A stretch of 64,000 nt of DNA, from the NCBI GenBank assembly GCA_021774335.1, contig JAJFJD010000012.1, positions 124,001-188,000 of the forward strand, given 5' to 3'. Below are positions 52,963 to 61,716 of this stretch, in pieces; position 1 is the first letter of the stretch; each line of letters starts with the position of its first letter. The DNA is from Alphaproteobacteria bacterium. Its GTDB lineage: Bacteria; Pseudomonadota; Alphaproteobacteria; UBA8366. Below the pieces are notes generated by a model, which saw nothing but the letters and a program-made list of their open reading frames with translations, searched no databases and was not told the DNA's origin. A program made the position numbers and the translations under genes.

Positions 52963-53721
52963 CTAAAAGGATTTCGACACGGTGAAGACGGCCCGTGCAT
53001 CGCACAAGCTGCCGCCACATTCTGTAGTGCTGAGATCGGTATCGACATAGGCCAGGCTGAGATCGAAACCCAGGATGTTGCGGGTGACCGAAATCGACCA
53101 GTCGACGTAATCCGTGCTGCCGGCGTTGTCGAAGATCTGATACCCGACATGGCCGTCAATCGCGAACTTGTACGGCAGCGGAACGCTGACATCGCCGGCA
53201 ACGTAATACGCATCGCCAATGCCCCCGAAGAAGTCCGGCGACCAGTAGAACTGCCCCCCGAACGAAGCGACACCGAAGTCATAGCCGACACCCCCGCCCG
53301 CTTCGATATAGTCGTAGTTCAAGGCGTCACGGGAGTTCGGATAATTGTAGTAGATCGCGAAGGCTTCCAGCGAAACGCCGCCGATCTCCGTACCCAATCC
53401 ACCCGAGTAGTCGATCTCGATATGCGCGTTGTCGCCGTCCGAGAAATCGACATTTGATGCCCAGGCACTCGCAAAGGCATTGATTTTCTGACCGCCCGCA
53501 TTGAAATCCTTCGACCAGCCGAAGGAGCCTTGAATGGCAGGGCCTTCGTTCGTCTGTGAAATGCCGCGGAACGTGTAGTCGGTTGTGCCGGCAACTTCCG
53601 CAGAAAACGATCCGATCTTGTCGAAGAACTTATCGACATCGTCCTTATCGTCGGCGGCGGTTGCCCCGGTCCCCGTCGCCAAGAGGAAAGCGATGGCGCA
53701 AGCGAGCACTCTTTTTTGCAT
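52963..53721 (-). CDS. TorF-family putative outer-membrane porin
   Basis: 252-residue beta-barrel protein with a Sec signal peptide (MQKRVLACAIAFLLATGTGATAA). The mature part has alternating aromatic strands such as GTTDYTFRGISQTNEGPAIQG, the typical start of this family, and ends in VSKSF with the C-terminal Phe recognised by the BAM complex. Start ATG 53721 has AAGGA eight bases upstream; the open frame to 53802 is not conserved. It may admit small organic solutes. Convergent with the fumarase gene. Confidence 0.85.
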   Translation of the reverse strand: MQKRVLACAIAFLLATGTGATAADDKDDVDKFFDKIGSFSAEVAGTTDYTFRGISQTNEGPAIQGSFGWSKDFNAGGQKINAFASAWASNVDFSDGDNAHIEIDYSGGLGTEIGGVSLEAFAIYYNYPNSRDALNYDYIEAGGGVGYDFGVASFGGQFYWSPDFFGGIGDAYYVAGDVSVPLPYKFAIDGHVGYQIFDNAGSTDYVDWSISVTRNILGFDLSLAYVDTDLSTTECGGSLCDARAVFTVSKSF

Positions 53722-54278
53722 GTTTTTTCCTTTCGTCATGCGATGCGTACGCAAACTCCGACTCATGATCGCAAGACGTGTGCCACGAAGGAAAACAAGC
53801 AATTGATTGATATTGTTAAGTTTTTACTATGCCTAAAAAATATGCGCGTGCGAGTTAGCCGAAAAATTGAGCAAGGTGATTTATTTTTGGGCGATCTTTT
53901 GAAATTCGGTCACCGGGATTTGGACATAAAGAGAGAGCGGTTTCCTTTTCCGGAAACCGCCCTAAGGCACAGGGAGAGAAATTTGTTTGGCTTGCGTCGA
54001 CGAAGGGCAAGAAGGGGGATGCGGTTCGCAGTGGTGGCCGGGTCGGGTCCTGCCGCAGTCTCTTCTTGCTTTCGAGATCCGCGCGACGTGGGCGTTGCTC
54101 AATCGATCGCGTGGAACTCGTCCGTATACACTCGTAGTAAAGCGCCTATATGCGAAAAAATGGTTAACAAAACAGGAATTTTTTCACAGAACCATTAAAT
54201 TTAAGGGTGGGTCGTTGACGCTGATTATCCACCGTCCTAGCTTGGGATGTTCCCAACCAAACCAAGACTGTAGCTTCT
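53722..54278. other. 557-base intergenic region between porin and selA
   Basis: No convincing gene. The left third is AT-rich and should hold the porin promoter (minus strand). A 9-bp hairpin GCGGTTTCC/GGAAACCGC lies at 53937-53960 without a U-run. A spaced inverted pair AATGGTT (54159-54165) and AACCATT (54190-54196) lies in the AT-rich part before selA. The selA promoter is at 54215-54243. Confidence 0.6.
54215..54243 (+). promoter_or_regulatory. Candidate selA promoter
   Basis: TTGACG (54215-54220), 17-base spacer, TAGCTT (54238-54243), about 36 bases before the selA ATG. It shares the TTGACG -35 box with the tRNA-Sec promoter. Confidence 0.5.
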
Positions 54279-55691
54279 ATGGCAAAAGCCGCTTCGCCAG
54301 CCCGACCCGTGTTGCCTTCCGTTGACCGCATGCTGCGGCATGCGTCCGTCGAGGCATTGAGCACGGCGCACGGTCGGCCGCTTGTGACCGGTGCGGTTCG
54401 AGAGGTTCTGGACGCGGTGCGGCAGACGCTGCGGGATGACAGCGCCGCCGTTCCCGCCGAAGATGATCTCCTTCGTCGCGTCGAGAGCAGGGTCGCCGAT
54501 ATCCTGCGGCCGTCGTTGGTTCCGGTTTTCAATCTCACCGGGACCGTGCTGCACACGAATCTCGGCCGCGCCGCCTTGCCGCAAGAAGCACTGGATGCCG
54601 TCGTTGCAGTGTCCAGCGGCGCCAGCAATCTTGAATACGATCTCGGCACGGGCCGCCGCGGCGACCGTGACGACCATATCGAAGACGTGATCTGCCGCCT
54701 CACCGGCGCGGAAGCCGCGACGGTGGTGAACAATAACGCCGCCGCGGTTCTATTGGTCCTGAATACCCTGGCCATGCGCAAGGAGGTTCCGGTTTCGCGC
54801 GGCCAGCTTATCGAAATCGGCGGCGCCTTCCGGAGTCCCGACATCATGGCGCGAGCAGGGTGCAAACTCTGCGAGGTAGGAACGACCAACCGGACGCATC
54901 TGAAAGACTTCGAAGCGGCGATCGGGCCGCGCACTGCGCTGCTAATGGCGGTGCACACCAGCAACTACGAGGTTCAAGGGTTCACCGCCGAGGTTCCCGA
55001 AGACAAACTCGCCGATCTTGCGCATCGCCACGACCTGCCCTGCGTTATCGATCTGGGCAGCGGTACGCTGATCGATCTCGAAGCCTTCGGGCTGCCGCAT
55101 GAGCCGACCCCGGCGGAGGCGATCGCTTCGGGCGCCGATCTTGTTACTTTCAGTGGCGACAAGCTTTTGGGTGGGCCGCAGGCCGGTATAATCGTCGGCC
55201 GGAAGGACTTGGTGGCGAAGGTGCGGAAGAACCCGCTCAAGCGCGCACTGCGGTTGGACAAGATGACGATCGCGGCACTGGCCACAGTCTTCCGGCTCTA
55301 TCTCGATCCCGACCGTCTGGTAGAGCGGATGCCCGCGTTGCGGGCGTTAACGCGCCCGGTCGAAGACATCCGAGCCCTGGCAGAGCGACTTCGGCCGCGG
55401 CTATCGGAAGCGTTGGGTAATGGCTTTGCTGTTTCCGTCGACGAGTGCCACAGCCAGATCGGCAGCGGCGCGCTGCCGGTGGATCTGTTACCGAGCGCTG
55501 CGCTCGCCGTTGCGCCGGATATGGGGAAGCGGGGCGCGGGACGTGCTTTGAAACGGTTGGCGACGGCCTTCCGGCAGCTGCCGCAACCTGTCATCGGACG
55601 TATCCAGAACGACGCTTTCTCGCTGGACCTCCGTTGTCTGGAGGATGAAACAGCATTCGCGGATCAGCTCCGACATCTTTCGGTGAAGTGA
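54279..55691 (+). CDS. selA: L-seryl-tRNA(Sec) selenium transferase
   Basis: PLP enzyme converting Ser-tRNA(Sec) to Sec-tRNA(Sec) with selenophosphate; a decamer in characterised bacteria. It has 470 residues. The N-terminal [14 protein letters not shown] binds t[17 protein letters not shown] and [17 protein letters not shown] are diagnostic, and the PLP Lys is K295 in [18 protein letters not shown]. It is followed after nine bases by selB. Together with tRNA-Sec at 58778 it gives the cell the SelA/SelB/SelC set; selD (selenophosphate synthase) must be elsewhere. Confidence 0.98.
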   Translation: MAKAASPARPVLPSVDRMLRHASVEALSTAHGRPLVTGAVREVLDAVRQTLRDDSAAVPAEDDLLRRVESRVADILRPSLVPVFNLTGTVLHTNLGRAALPQEALDAVVAVSSGASNLEYDLGTGRRGDRDDHIEDVICRLTGAEAATVVNNNAAAVLLVLNTLAMRKEVPVSRGQLIEIGGAFRSPDIMARAGCKLCEVGTTNRTHLKDFEAAIGPRTALLMAVHTSNYEVQGFTAEVPEDKLADLAHRHDLPCVIDLGSGTLIDLEAFGLPHEPTPAEAIASGADLVTFSGDKLLGGPQAGIIVGRKDLVAKVRKNPLKRALRLDKMTIAALATVFRLYLDPDRLVERMPALRALTRPVEDIRALAERLRPRLSEALGNGFAVSVDECHSQIGSGALPVDLLPSAALAVAPDMGKRGAGRALKRLATAFRQLPQPVIGRIQNDAFSLDLRCLEDETAFADQLRHLSVK

Positions 55692-55700
55692 CCGGCCGCC

Positions 55701-57620
55701 ATGATTATCGCAACCGCCGGACATATCGATCATGGCAAGACCGTTCTGGTAAAGGCGCTGACCGGCGTCGACACGGACCGTCTGCCGGAGGAAAAGGCGC
55801 GCGGTGTTTCCATCGACCTGGGCTTCGCCTATGACACGCTGACCGACGGCACGCGCGTCGGCTTCATCGACGTGCCGGGGCATGAGCGGTTTGTCCGCAA
55901 TATGCTGGCCGGCGTTACCGGGATCGACTTTGCGCTGCTTGTCGTTGCGGCGGATGACGGCCCGATGCCACAGACTCTCGAACATCTGGCGATTCTCGAC
56001 CTGTTGGGGTTGAGCGCGGGGGCGGTCGCGTTGACCAAGGTCGACCGGGTAGACCCGCAGCGGGTGTCGCAGGTGCGCGATGAGATTGAGCTTCTGCTCG
56101 CCGATACGGGGTTGAGCGGTGCTCCGATCTTTCCGGTGTCGGGGATCACCGGCGACGGCATCCCCGAATTGCAATCGCATCTTTCGGATGTGGCTGCGTC
56201 GATCGCCGGCCGCCGCACCGACGGGCATTTTCGCCTTGCTGTTGACCGATGCTTCACCTTGCCGGGGGCGGGCGTTGTGGTGACCGGCACCGTCTTTTCC
56301 GGCACCGTCTCGGCAGGCGACAGATTGTTGCTCTCGCCGTCTGGATTGCCCGTCCGGGTGCGATCCATTCACGCGCAGAATCAGCAATCCGATGTCGGTA
56401 CCGTGGGGCAGAGGTGTGCGCTGAACATTACCGGCGGCGATATCGACCGCGCCGCGGTGCATCGGGGTGACTGGGTGCTTCCCGGTGCCATCCACGCGCC
56501 CTCCGACCGGATCGATGCTCGTATCAGGCTGTTGCCGGGGGAGTCGAAGGCGCTGCGTCATTGGACGCCGGTACACATCCATCTCGGTGCCATCGACGTG
56601 ACCGGTCGGGTTGCCGTGCTGGATGGGCAGTCGATCAAGCCGGGCGAGAGCGGCCGCGTGCAGCTTGTGCTCGATCATCCGGTGGGAGCCTTGCGCGGTG
56701 ATCGGTTGATCCTGCGCGATCAGTCGGCGCAGCGGACTGTCGGCGGTGGATGGATTATCGATCCGTTCTCGCCGAAGCGGGGACGCCGCACACCGGACCG
56801 TCTCACCGTTCTCGAGGCGATGGAGTTGGAAGAAGCGGACGCACGGCTGTCGATGTTGCTCGACCGGGCGTCTGACGGTATCGATCTTCAGCGGTTGGCG
56901 ACGGCCTGGAACTTGCCTTCTGCGGAAGCCGAGAAACTTTGGCGCAGCGTCGATATGGTCCGCACCGGCAAGCCCGACGCGCCGGTCGGATTCTCACGAG
57001 CCCAGTGGGCCGCGATGCAGGACGCGGCGTTGGTGCAACTCCGGGCTTGGCATGACAAGTCGCCGGACCAGCCGGGGCCGGGCGAGGCGCAGCTTCTCCG
57101 CACCATGCCGCAGCGCTTGCGCGAAGATCTGTTCTCGGCGCTGATCCTGGAACTGATTCGCGACAAGCACGTCTTGCGCGACGGCTCCAGCCTCCATTTG
57201 CCGGGACACCGCGCGGCGCTGGCACCGAGCGACGCGGCGATGTGGGAACGCATCCTGCCGTTGCTTGACGTGGATCATCTGCGGCCGCCACGCATACGCG
57301 AATTGGCCGAAGAACTGGATTACGATCTGAAACCGTTGGAGCAGTTGCTGATGCGGGTGACCCGCATGGGCATGCTCTATCGTGTCGCGGACAATCGCTA
57401 CTATCTCCCGGACACATTGCGGCAGTTGGCCGAGATCGCCGAAGGCGTCGCCAAATCGGCAGCGGACGGCACGTTCGACGTGCGCGACTATCGTGACGCG
57501 ACCGGCATTGGCCGCAACGTGACAATCCAGGTCTTGGAATTCTTTGACAAGCAGGGCTTTACCCGACGGACCGGCGACAACCGGGCGATCCATCAATCTT
57601 CGGCGGAGGTTTTCGGTTAG
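55701..57620 (+). CDS. selB: Selenocysteine-specific elongation factor
   Basis: GTPase delivering Sec-tRNA(Sec) to UGA codons with a downstream SECIS hairpin. 639 residues: GTPase domain (G1 GHIDHGKT at 7-14, DVPGHERFVRNML, TKVDR), beta-barrel domains with the RVRSIHAQNQQSDVGTVGQRCALN segment, and a C-terminal series of winged helices (from about residue 380 to the end) that bind the SECIS. The winged-helix part includes RPPRIRELAEELDYDLKPLEQLL. Expected to recognise the hairpin at 62033-62053. A mandelate-racemase-family gene starts two bases downstream. Confidence 0.98.
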   Translation: MIIATAGHIDHGKTVLVKALTGVDTDRLPEEKARGVSIDLGFAYDTLTDGTRVGFIDVPGHERFVRNMLAGVTGIDFALLVVAADDGPMPQTLEHLAILDLLGLSAGAVALTKVDRVDPQRVSQVRDEIELLLADTGLSGAPIFPVSGITGDGIPELQSHLSDVAASIAGRRTDGHFRLAVDRCFTLPGAGVVVTGTVFSGTVSAGDRLLLSPSGLPVRVRSIHAQNQQSDVGTVGQRCALNITGGDIDRAAVHRGDWVLPGAIHAPSDRIDARIRLLPGESKALRHWTPVHIHLGAIDVTGRVAVLDGQSIKPGESGRVQLVLDHPVGALRGDRLILRDQSAQRTVGGGWIIDPFSPKRGRRTPDRLTVLEAMELEEADARLSMLLDRASDGIDLQRLATAWNLPSAEAEKLWRSVDMVRTGKPDAPVGFSRAQWAAMQDAALVQLRAWHDKSPDQPGPGEAQLLRTMPQRLREDLFSALILELIRDKHVLRDGSSLHLPGHRAALAPSDAAMWERILPLLDVDHLRPPRIRELAEELDYDLKPLEQLLMRVTRMGMLYRVADNRYYLPDTLRQLAEIAEGVAKSAADGTFDVRDYRDATGIGRNVTIQVLEFFDKQGFTRRTGDNRAIHQSSAEVFG

Positions 57621-57622
57621 CG

Positions 57623-58720
57623 ATGCGTATCACTGAGTTCGAGTGCCACCGCATCCCGGTCAATCATCGGGGCGATTGGGTTTTCGTCCGGGTGGCGGAC
57701 GACCTGGGCAACGCCGGGTGGGGTGAGGCCAGCAGTTCGGGTGACGACGATGCGGTCATTGCGGCGATGACTGAGATGGCGTCGTCGCTGATACAGGTCG
57801 ATCATGATTCGGATGCGCTGCTTACACAGCTTCGGCAATCGGCCCCGGCGGAAAAGGTTCCGCGAACGGCCGCCAGTGCCGTCGAGCATGCGGTCACCGA
57901 GTTGGTTGCACGGTGCGCTGGCACGTCCGTCGCCGAGATGTTTGCCGGCGGTGGCAGCATAAAGGACGCCGTTCCGATCTATGCCAATTTGAACCGGATG
58001 TGCCGTGATCGTTCGCCTGACACCGCCGCCGCCGCCGCACGGCAAGCGGTCGCGGGTGGATTGGAACGAGTGAAATTCGCGCCGTTCGACGAGGTTACGC
58101 CCGAGGGGCTCGGCCGCGAGGGAACGGGCATTGCTGAACCCGGCGCGGACCGGCTACGGGCGTTGCGGGATGCAATCGGTCCCGACATCGCACTGATGGT
58201 CGACTGCCATTGGCGGTTCACGCCGGAGACCGTTCCCTATCTCGGTGATCTGGCGCGGGAACTCGACATCGGTTGGATCGAGGATCCGCTGCTGGAACTC
58301 GATCCCGATGAGATGCAACGGCTGCGCGACCTGTCGGGCGCGCGTATTGCCGGTGGCGAGGCCTTGCTGCTGCAGGAAGACTTCGAAGCCCTGATACGCA
58401 GTCGCGCCGTTGACGTTTTGATTGCGGATGTGAAATTCGTCGGCGGCGTCGGACCCTTGGACCGGATCTGCAAGCTGGCGGCGGACCAGGGCATCACCTT
58501 CGCGCCACACAATCCAAGCGGTCCGATTGCGACCGCCGCGAGTGCCCACGTGGTGGCTGCCAATCCCAACGCCGAAGTGCTTGAGTTTCCTTTCGGCGAA
58601 GTGCCATGGCGCACCGAGTTTGCCGCCGGCGAAAGCCTGATCGAAGATCATTTCGCGGTTCAGGGCCCCGGCTACGGGGTGACCCTCATGCCGGATAAGG
58701 CCGGCACGCGAGCGACTTAA
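57623..58720 (+). CDS. Enolase superfamily (mandelate racemase/muconate lactonizing) enzyme
   Basis: 365-residue enzyme of the enolase superfamily, probably an acid-sugar dehydratase or racemase. The barrel motifs are LERVKFAPFDEV, metal ligands in LMVDCHWRF (D), GWIEDPLLE (E) and IAGGEALLLQ (E), then IADVKFVGGVGPL and the PHNPSGP loop with a His. Substrate unknown. It starts two bases after selB, so it is carried in the sel transcript, and ends 57 bases before tRNA-Sec. It has no obvious biochemical tie to selenium; the operon position may reflect the metabolic function of the nearby selenoprotein. Confidence 0.88.
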   Translation: MRITEFECHRIPVNHRGDWVFVRVADDLGNAGWGEASSSGDDDAVIAAMTEMASSLIQVDHDSDALLTQLRQSAPAEKVPRTAASAVEHAVTELVARCAGTSVAEMFAGGGSIKDAVPIYANLNRMCRDRSPDTAAAAARQAVAGGLERVKFAPFDEVTPEGLGREGTGIAEPGADRLRALRDAIGPDIALMVDCHWRFTPETVPYLGDLARELDIGWIEDPLLELDPDEMQRLRDLSGARIAGGEALLLQEDFEALIRSRAVDVLIADVKFVGGVGPLDRICKLAADQGITFAPHNPSGPIATAASAHVVAANPNAEVLEFPFGEVPWRTEFAAGESLIEDHFAVQGPGYGVTLMPDKAGTRAT

Positions 58721-58742
58721 TCCGGGTTTCCCCGCACCGCCC

Positions 58743-58770
58743 TTGACGCGGCACCGCCACTGCCTAGGAT
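58743..58770 (+). promoter_or_regulatory. Promoter of tRNA-Sec
   Basis: TTGACG (58743-58748), 16-base spacer, TAGGAT (58765-58770), seven bases before the tRNA 5' end. Good position for a stable-RNA promoter. Confidence 0.6.
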
Positions 58771-58777
58771 CGGCGGC

Positions 58778-58872
58778 GGAGGAGTATCGGGGCCGGTGTC
58801 TCGTGCGGTCTTCAAAACCGTTGAGGGGCGTACAACGTTCCTGGTGGGTTCGACTCCCACACTCTTCCGCCA
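58778..58872 (+). tRNA. selC: tRNA-Sec (UCA)
   Basis: A 95-nucleotide selenocysteine tRNA. It has an 8-bp acceptor (GGAGGAGT with ACTCTTCC, one G-U), a 6-bp D stem (CGGGGC/GTCTCG), an anticodon arm GCGGT-CTTCAAA-ACCGT with anticodon TCA, a long variable arm (GGGGCG/CGTTCC with a TACAA loop), a T arm around GTGGGTTCGACTCCCAC, discriminator G and encoded CCA. The long acceptor, long extra arm and UCA anticodon are diagnostic. It proves that the organism decodes UGA as Sec and supports the selenoprotein call at 61717. Confidence 0.98.
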
Positions 58873-58903
58873 ATTTCCCCGACTTTCCGATCGAGGTGGA
58901 GCC

Positions 58904-59458
58904 ATGGCGCGCATTCCTTATCCCGACCACGACGCGCTGCCGGACGACGTGCGCAGCTTCGTCGGCCGGATCTCGCCGATGCTGAACATCTATCGCATGC
59001 TGCCGCACGCTGAGACGTCGGTTTACGGCTTCATGAAGCTTGGCAATGCGCTGTTGTTCAAGGCGGACCTCGACCCTGTGCTGCGTGAGCTGGTGATCCT
59101 GCGCGTCGGCTATCTGTCGGAGGCGGCCTATGAGCTGCACCAGCATGTGCGGGTGGCGCGCCATGTGGGTGTTGCCGACGAGAAGATCGCCGCGGTGCGG
59201 GACGATCCCGAGGCGGACCTGTTTTCGCCGCTCGAGCGCGCGGTCCTGCGCTACACCGACGAGGTCGTGCGGGACGTGAAAGCGAGCGATGATGCCTATG
59301 CCGCCGTGTCGGCGCTGCTGTCGCACCGCGAGATGTCCGAACTCACCCTGACCATCGGCTTCTACATGATGGTGTGCCGGTTCCTGGAGAATTTCGAGGT
59401 TGAGATCGAGAACGACGGCGTTATAGATCCAACCGTGAACATGCCGCCGGGCCGCTGA
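58904..59458 (+). CDS. Carboxymuconolactone decarboxylase/AhpD-like protein
   Basis: 184-residue all-helical protein of the CMD/AhpD superfamily. The family core is RELVILRVGYLSEAAYELHQHVRVARHVGV near residues 60-90. The redox-active CxxC of AhpD peroxidase partners is absent (AAYELHQH), so it belongs to the non-thiol group with the E-x-H-Q-H arrangement, perhaps a decarboxylase or isomerase. Its ATG at 58904 has GAGGTGGAG upstream and lies 31 bases after tRNA-Sec; the frame extending up to 58796 runs through the tRNA and is rejected. May share a transcript with tRNA-Sec. Confidence 0.87.
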   Translation: MARIPYPDHDALPDDVRSFVGRISPMLNIYRMLPHAETSVYGFMKLGNALLFKADLDPVLRELVILRVGYLSEAAYELHQHVRVARHVGVADEKIAAVRDDPEADLFSPLERAVLRYTDEVVRDVKASDDAYAAVSALLSHREMSELTLTIGFYMMVCRFLENFEVEIENDGVIDPTVNMPPGR

Positions 59459-59468
59459 GCGAAGTGAC

Positions 59469-60407
59469 CTAGGTTCCGACCGATGTCGACGACGGAATCC
59501 CCAGGAGGTCCAGGAACCCCTCGGCGGCGGGCGATGTCGGGCGATTCCTGATCCGCAGCAGGCCGAGTTTTCGCGTGATCGTAGGATTCGTGAGCGGCCG
59601 GGAGGCGATCGCGGCGTCGGGCTCGATGGCCAGTGCCGCTTCCGGCACGATCGACACGCCGATGCCGGACCGCACCAATGAAAAAACCGTGGCGAACTGA
59701 CTCACCGTAATCGTGCGGCCGAAGCTGATGCCGGCGGTCGCGGCGCTCCCGTCGATCAGGCGCCGCATGCCCGCGCCGAAGGGCATCGTGATCACCGTTT
59801 CGTCCCGCAGATCCTTGACGCCCAGGCGCCGCCGGTTGGCCAGAGGGTGGTCGGTGCGCAGCACCACACGGAACCGTTCCTCGCGCATCGGGGTCGCTTC
59901 GATGGCATCCGGCAGGGCGGGGGAGTTGGTGATGTCGCCGATCCCGAAATCGACGAGGCCGCTACGCACGTCTTCGATCACAGTGCTCAAGAGGCCCTCG
60001 CGAATCTCCAGATCAACGCCGCGATGGCGTTGGTGATAGTCCGCGATGACTTTAGGCAGCACGCCGTAGGCGACCGACATCAGGCAGGCAATGACCAGGC
60101 GGCCGCGTTCCCGGGTCTGCAGCGCCCGCATATTCTGTACGCTGATCGCGAGGTCGGCGAGCAGGCGTTCCGCGACCGGTACGAATTCCCGGCCGGCGCC
60201 GGTTAGCGCAACCCGTCTTGTGCTGCGGGTGAACAGCCGCACGCCCAGTATTTCCTCCACCCGCATGATCGCCCGGGTCAAGGCCGGTTGCGACATGCCG
60301 AGGTCGGTGGCGGCGGCGACGAAACTTCCATACTGCGCCAGCGAGACGACGCAGCGGAGTTGCCGGGAACTGAGATCCTGTTTGTCGGCGTCGGCGGGCA
60401 TCGGCAT
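59469..60407 (-). CDS. LysR family transcriptional regulator
   Basis: 312-residue LTTR divergent from the selenoprotein operon. The helix-turn-helix is LSSRQLRCVVSLAQYGSFVAAATDLGMSQPALTRAIMRVE with the linker GVRLFTRSTRRVALT. The effector domain has GRLVIACLMSVAYGVLPKVIADYH, as in regulators of aromatic-acid catabolism (CatM/PcaQ-like group). A perfect 12-bp palindrome in the divergent gap (60420-60431) is a candidate binding site. It probably activates the downstream pair in response to a small carboxylic acid; inference. Confidence 0.92.
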   Translation of the reverse strand: MPMPADADKQDLSSRQLRCVVSLAQYGSFVAAATDLGMSQPALTRAIMRVEEILGVRLFTRSTRRVALTGAGREFVPVAERLLADLAISVQNMRALQTRERGRLVIACLMSVAYGVLPKVIADYHQRHRGVDLEIREGLLSTVIEDVRSGLVDFGIGDITNSPALPDAIEATPMREERFRVVLRTDHPLANRRRLGVKDLRDETVITMPFGAGMRRLIDGSAATAGISFGRTITVSQFATVFSLVRSGIGVSIVPEAALAIEPDAAIASRPLTNPTITRKLGLLRIRNRPTSPAAEGFLDLLGIPSSTSVGT

Positions 60408-60419
60408 ACGATGATCCTA

Positions 60420-60431
60420 TTTATGCATAAA
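60420..60431. promoter_or_regulatory. Palindrome TTTATGCATAAA in the LysR-divergent gap
   Basis: A perfect 12-bp dyad, TTTATGCATAAA, 12 bases upstream of the LysR start and 96 bases upstream of the divergent gene. The position and T...A form fit an LTTR recognition site. Confidence 0.5.
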
Positions 60432-60527
60432 GTGGAATAATAGAGCGAATTAGGAAAGTATTGAAGCGTTACGGTGTTCTGCGCATAGTTGGGCAACGGT
60501 TATTGCCACCAAGGGAAAGCAGAATCG

Positions 60528-61661
60528 ATGACGGGTGACGCCCTCGCGAAACACAGCGCCGACAAGGAGACAGAGCCGTCGGTGGTTCCGAACGATATCG
60601 ACCTGATCGAGTGGTATTACGAGAAGGGATATTCCGACGGTTTTCCCGTCGCGCCGCCGACGCCGGAAAAGGTCGAGGCGATGCTCGCGGCCCTCGGCGG
60701 CGATCCAGATTATGTCGAAGCCCGCGTTCCGCCGCGATGGGGCAATCTCACCCGTGAGGTGCTGGCCATCAACATGGTGATGGCCGGCTGCAAAACGGAA
60801 TACGCGCCGGTCGTCCAGGCGGCGATGCTGGCACTGTGTTCCACCGCATTCAATCTGGTCGGCGTGCAGGCGACGACGCATATGGCGTCGCCGCTGCTGG
60901 TTGTGAATGGACCGATCCGGAACGAAATCGGCATGAACAGTGGGCACAATGTTTTCGGATCGGGCAACCGGGCAAACGCGACGATCGGCCGGGCGATCCG
61001 CATGGTCCTGTTGAACGTTGGCGGCGGATGGCCGGGAGAGTTGGACAAGAGCACGCTCGGCTCGCCTGCGAAATACACCTATTGCATCGCCGAGAACGAA
61101 GAGATCGGCTGCCTGGCGCCCTATCATGTCGAGAAGGGGTTCGATCAGGAGGACTCGACGGTTTTCGTGATGCCCGCCGAACCGCCGCACAGCGTAACCA
61201 ACCATGTCTCGGACGATCCGGAAGGCATTCTCGACAGTATCGTCTCGGCGATGAGCACGATCGCGCATAACAACGCCGTCAGCGCCGGGCATTGCGCGGT
61301 CGTCATCGGGCCGGAGCATGCCAAGGTCATGGCGAAATATCAGTGGACCCGTCACGATATCCGGCATTACCTGTGGTATCAGGCGACCAACACCTTCGGT
61401 GATGTGGCGTTCCAGCACCGCTACGGTAAGGTCTATAACCGCAGCCTGCCGAAATGGTACAAGCGCGATGTGGACGCCCGCATTCCGGTCGTCCCGACCC
61501 CGGACCACATTCATCTGTTCTGCGCCGGCGGCGAGGCCGGCCGATTCTCCGCCTTCATTCCGGGCTGGGGCCATATGGCAAGCCCGGTTCTCCGCGAACT
61601 GAATGGGCGTGCGCCGGCCGCCGGCGGCATGATCTGCGAAGACGGAACGTGCCATCTGTAG
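60528..61661 (+). CDS. Uncharacterised protein partnered with the UGSC selenoprotein
   Basis: A 377-residue soluble protein, first gene of the LysR-divergent operon. I do not recognise a characterised family. Visible parts are DLIEWYYEKGYSDGFPVAPP near residue 26, a stretch rich in Asn/Gly (NSGHNVFGSGNRANATIGRA at about 145-165), several conserved-looking His (ATTHMASPL, NNAVSAGHCAVVIGPEHAKV, HDIRHYLW) and a C-terminal tail GGMICEDGTCHL with C-x4-C. The tail could be a redox shuttle to the downstream selenoprotein. Start ATG 60528 has AAGGGA upstream; a TTG at 60489 only extends the frame. Gap to the next gene is 55 bases. I think homologues occur beside UGSC proteins elsewhere, but cannot confirm it. 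Confidence 0.75.
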   Translation: MTGDALAKHSADKETEPSVVPNDIDLIEWYYEKGYSDGFPVAPPTPEKVEAMLAALGGDPDYVEARVPPRWGNLTREVLAINMVMAGCKTEYAPVVQAAMLALCSTAFNLVGVQATTHMASPLLVVNGPIRNEIGMNSGHNVFGSGNRANATIGRAIRMVLLNVGGGWPGELDKSTLGSPAKYTYCIAENEEIGCLAPYHVEKGFDQEDSTVFVMPAEPPHSVTNHVSDDPEGILDSIVSAMSTIAHNNAVSAGHCAVVIGPEHAKVMAKYQWTRHDIRHYLWYQATNTFGDVAFQHRYGKVYNRSLPKWYKRDVDARIPVVPTPDHIHLFCAGGEAGRFSAFIPGWGHMASPVLRELNGRAPAAGGMICEDGTCHL

Positions 61662-61716
61662 CGGCCGCCCGCTGGCTACCGTTTTATCTAACGAGATAAC
61701 CAAGCAAGGAGGTGAC

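Noticed and set aside
53937..53960. The GCGGTTTCC hairpin as a terminator or second SECIS
   Set aside because: It has no U-run on either strand close by, and no UGA-containing reading frame precedes it.
58796..59458. A longer 220-residue start for the CMD protein
   Set aside because: The extension lies inside tRNA-Sec. ATG 58904 with GAGGTGGAG upstream is better.
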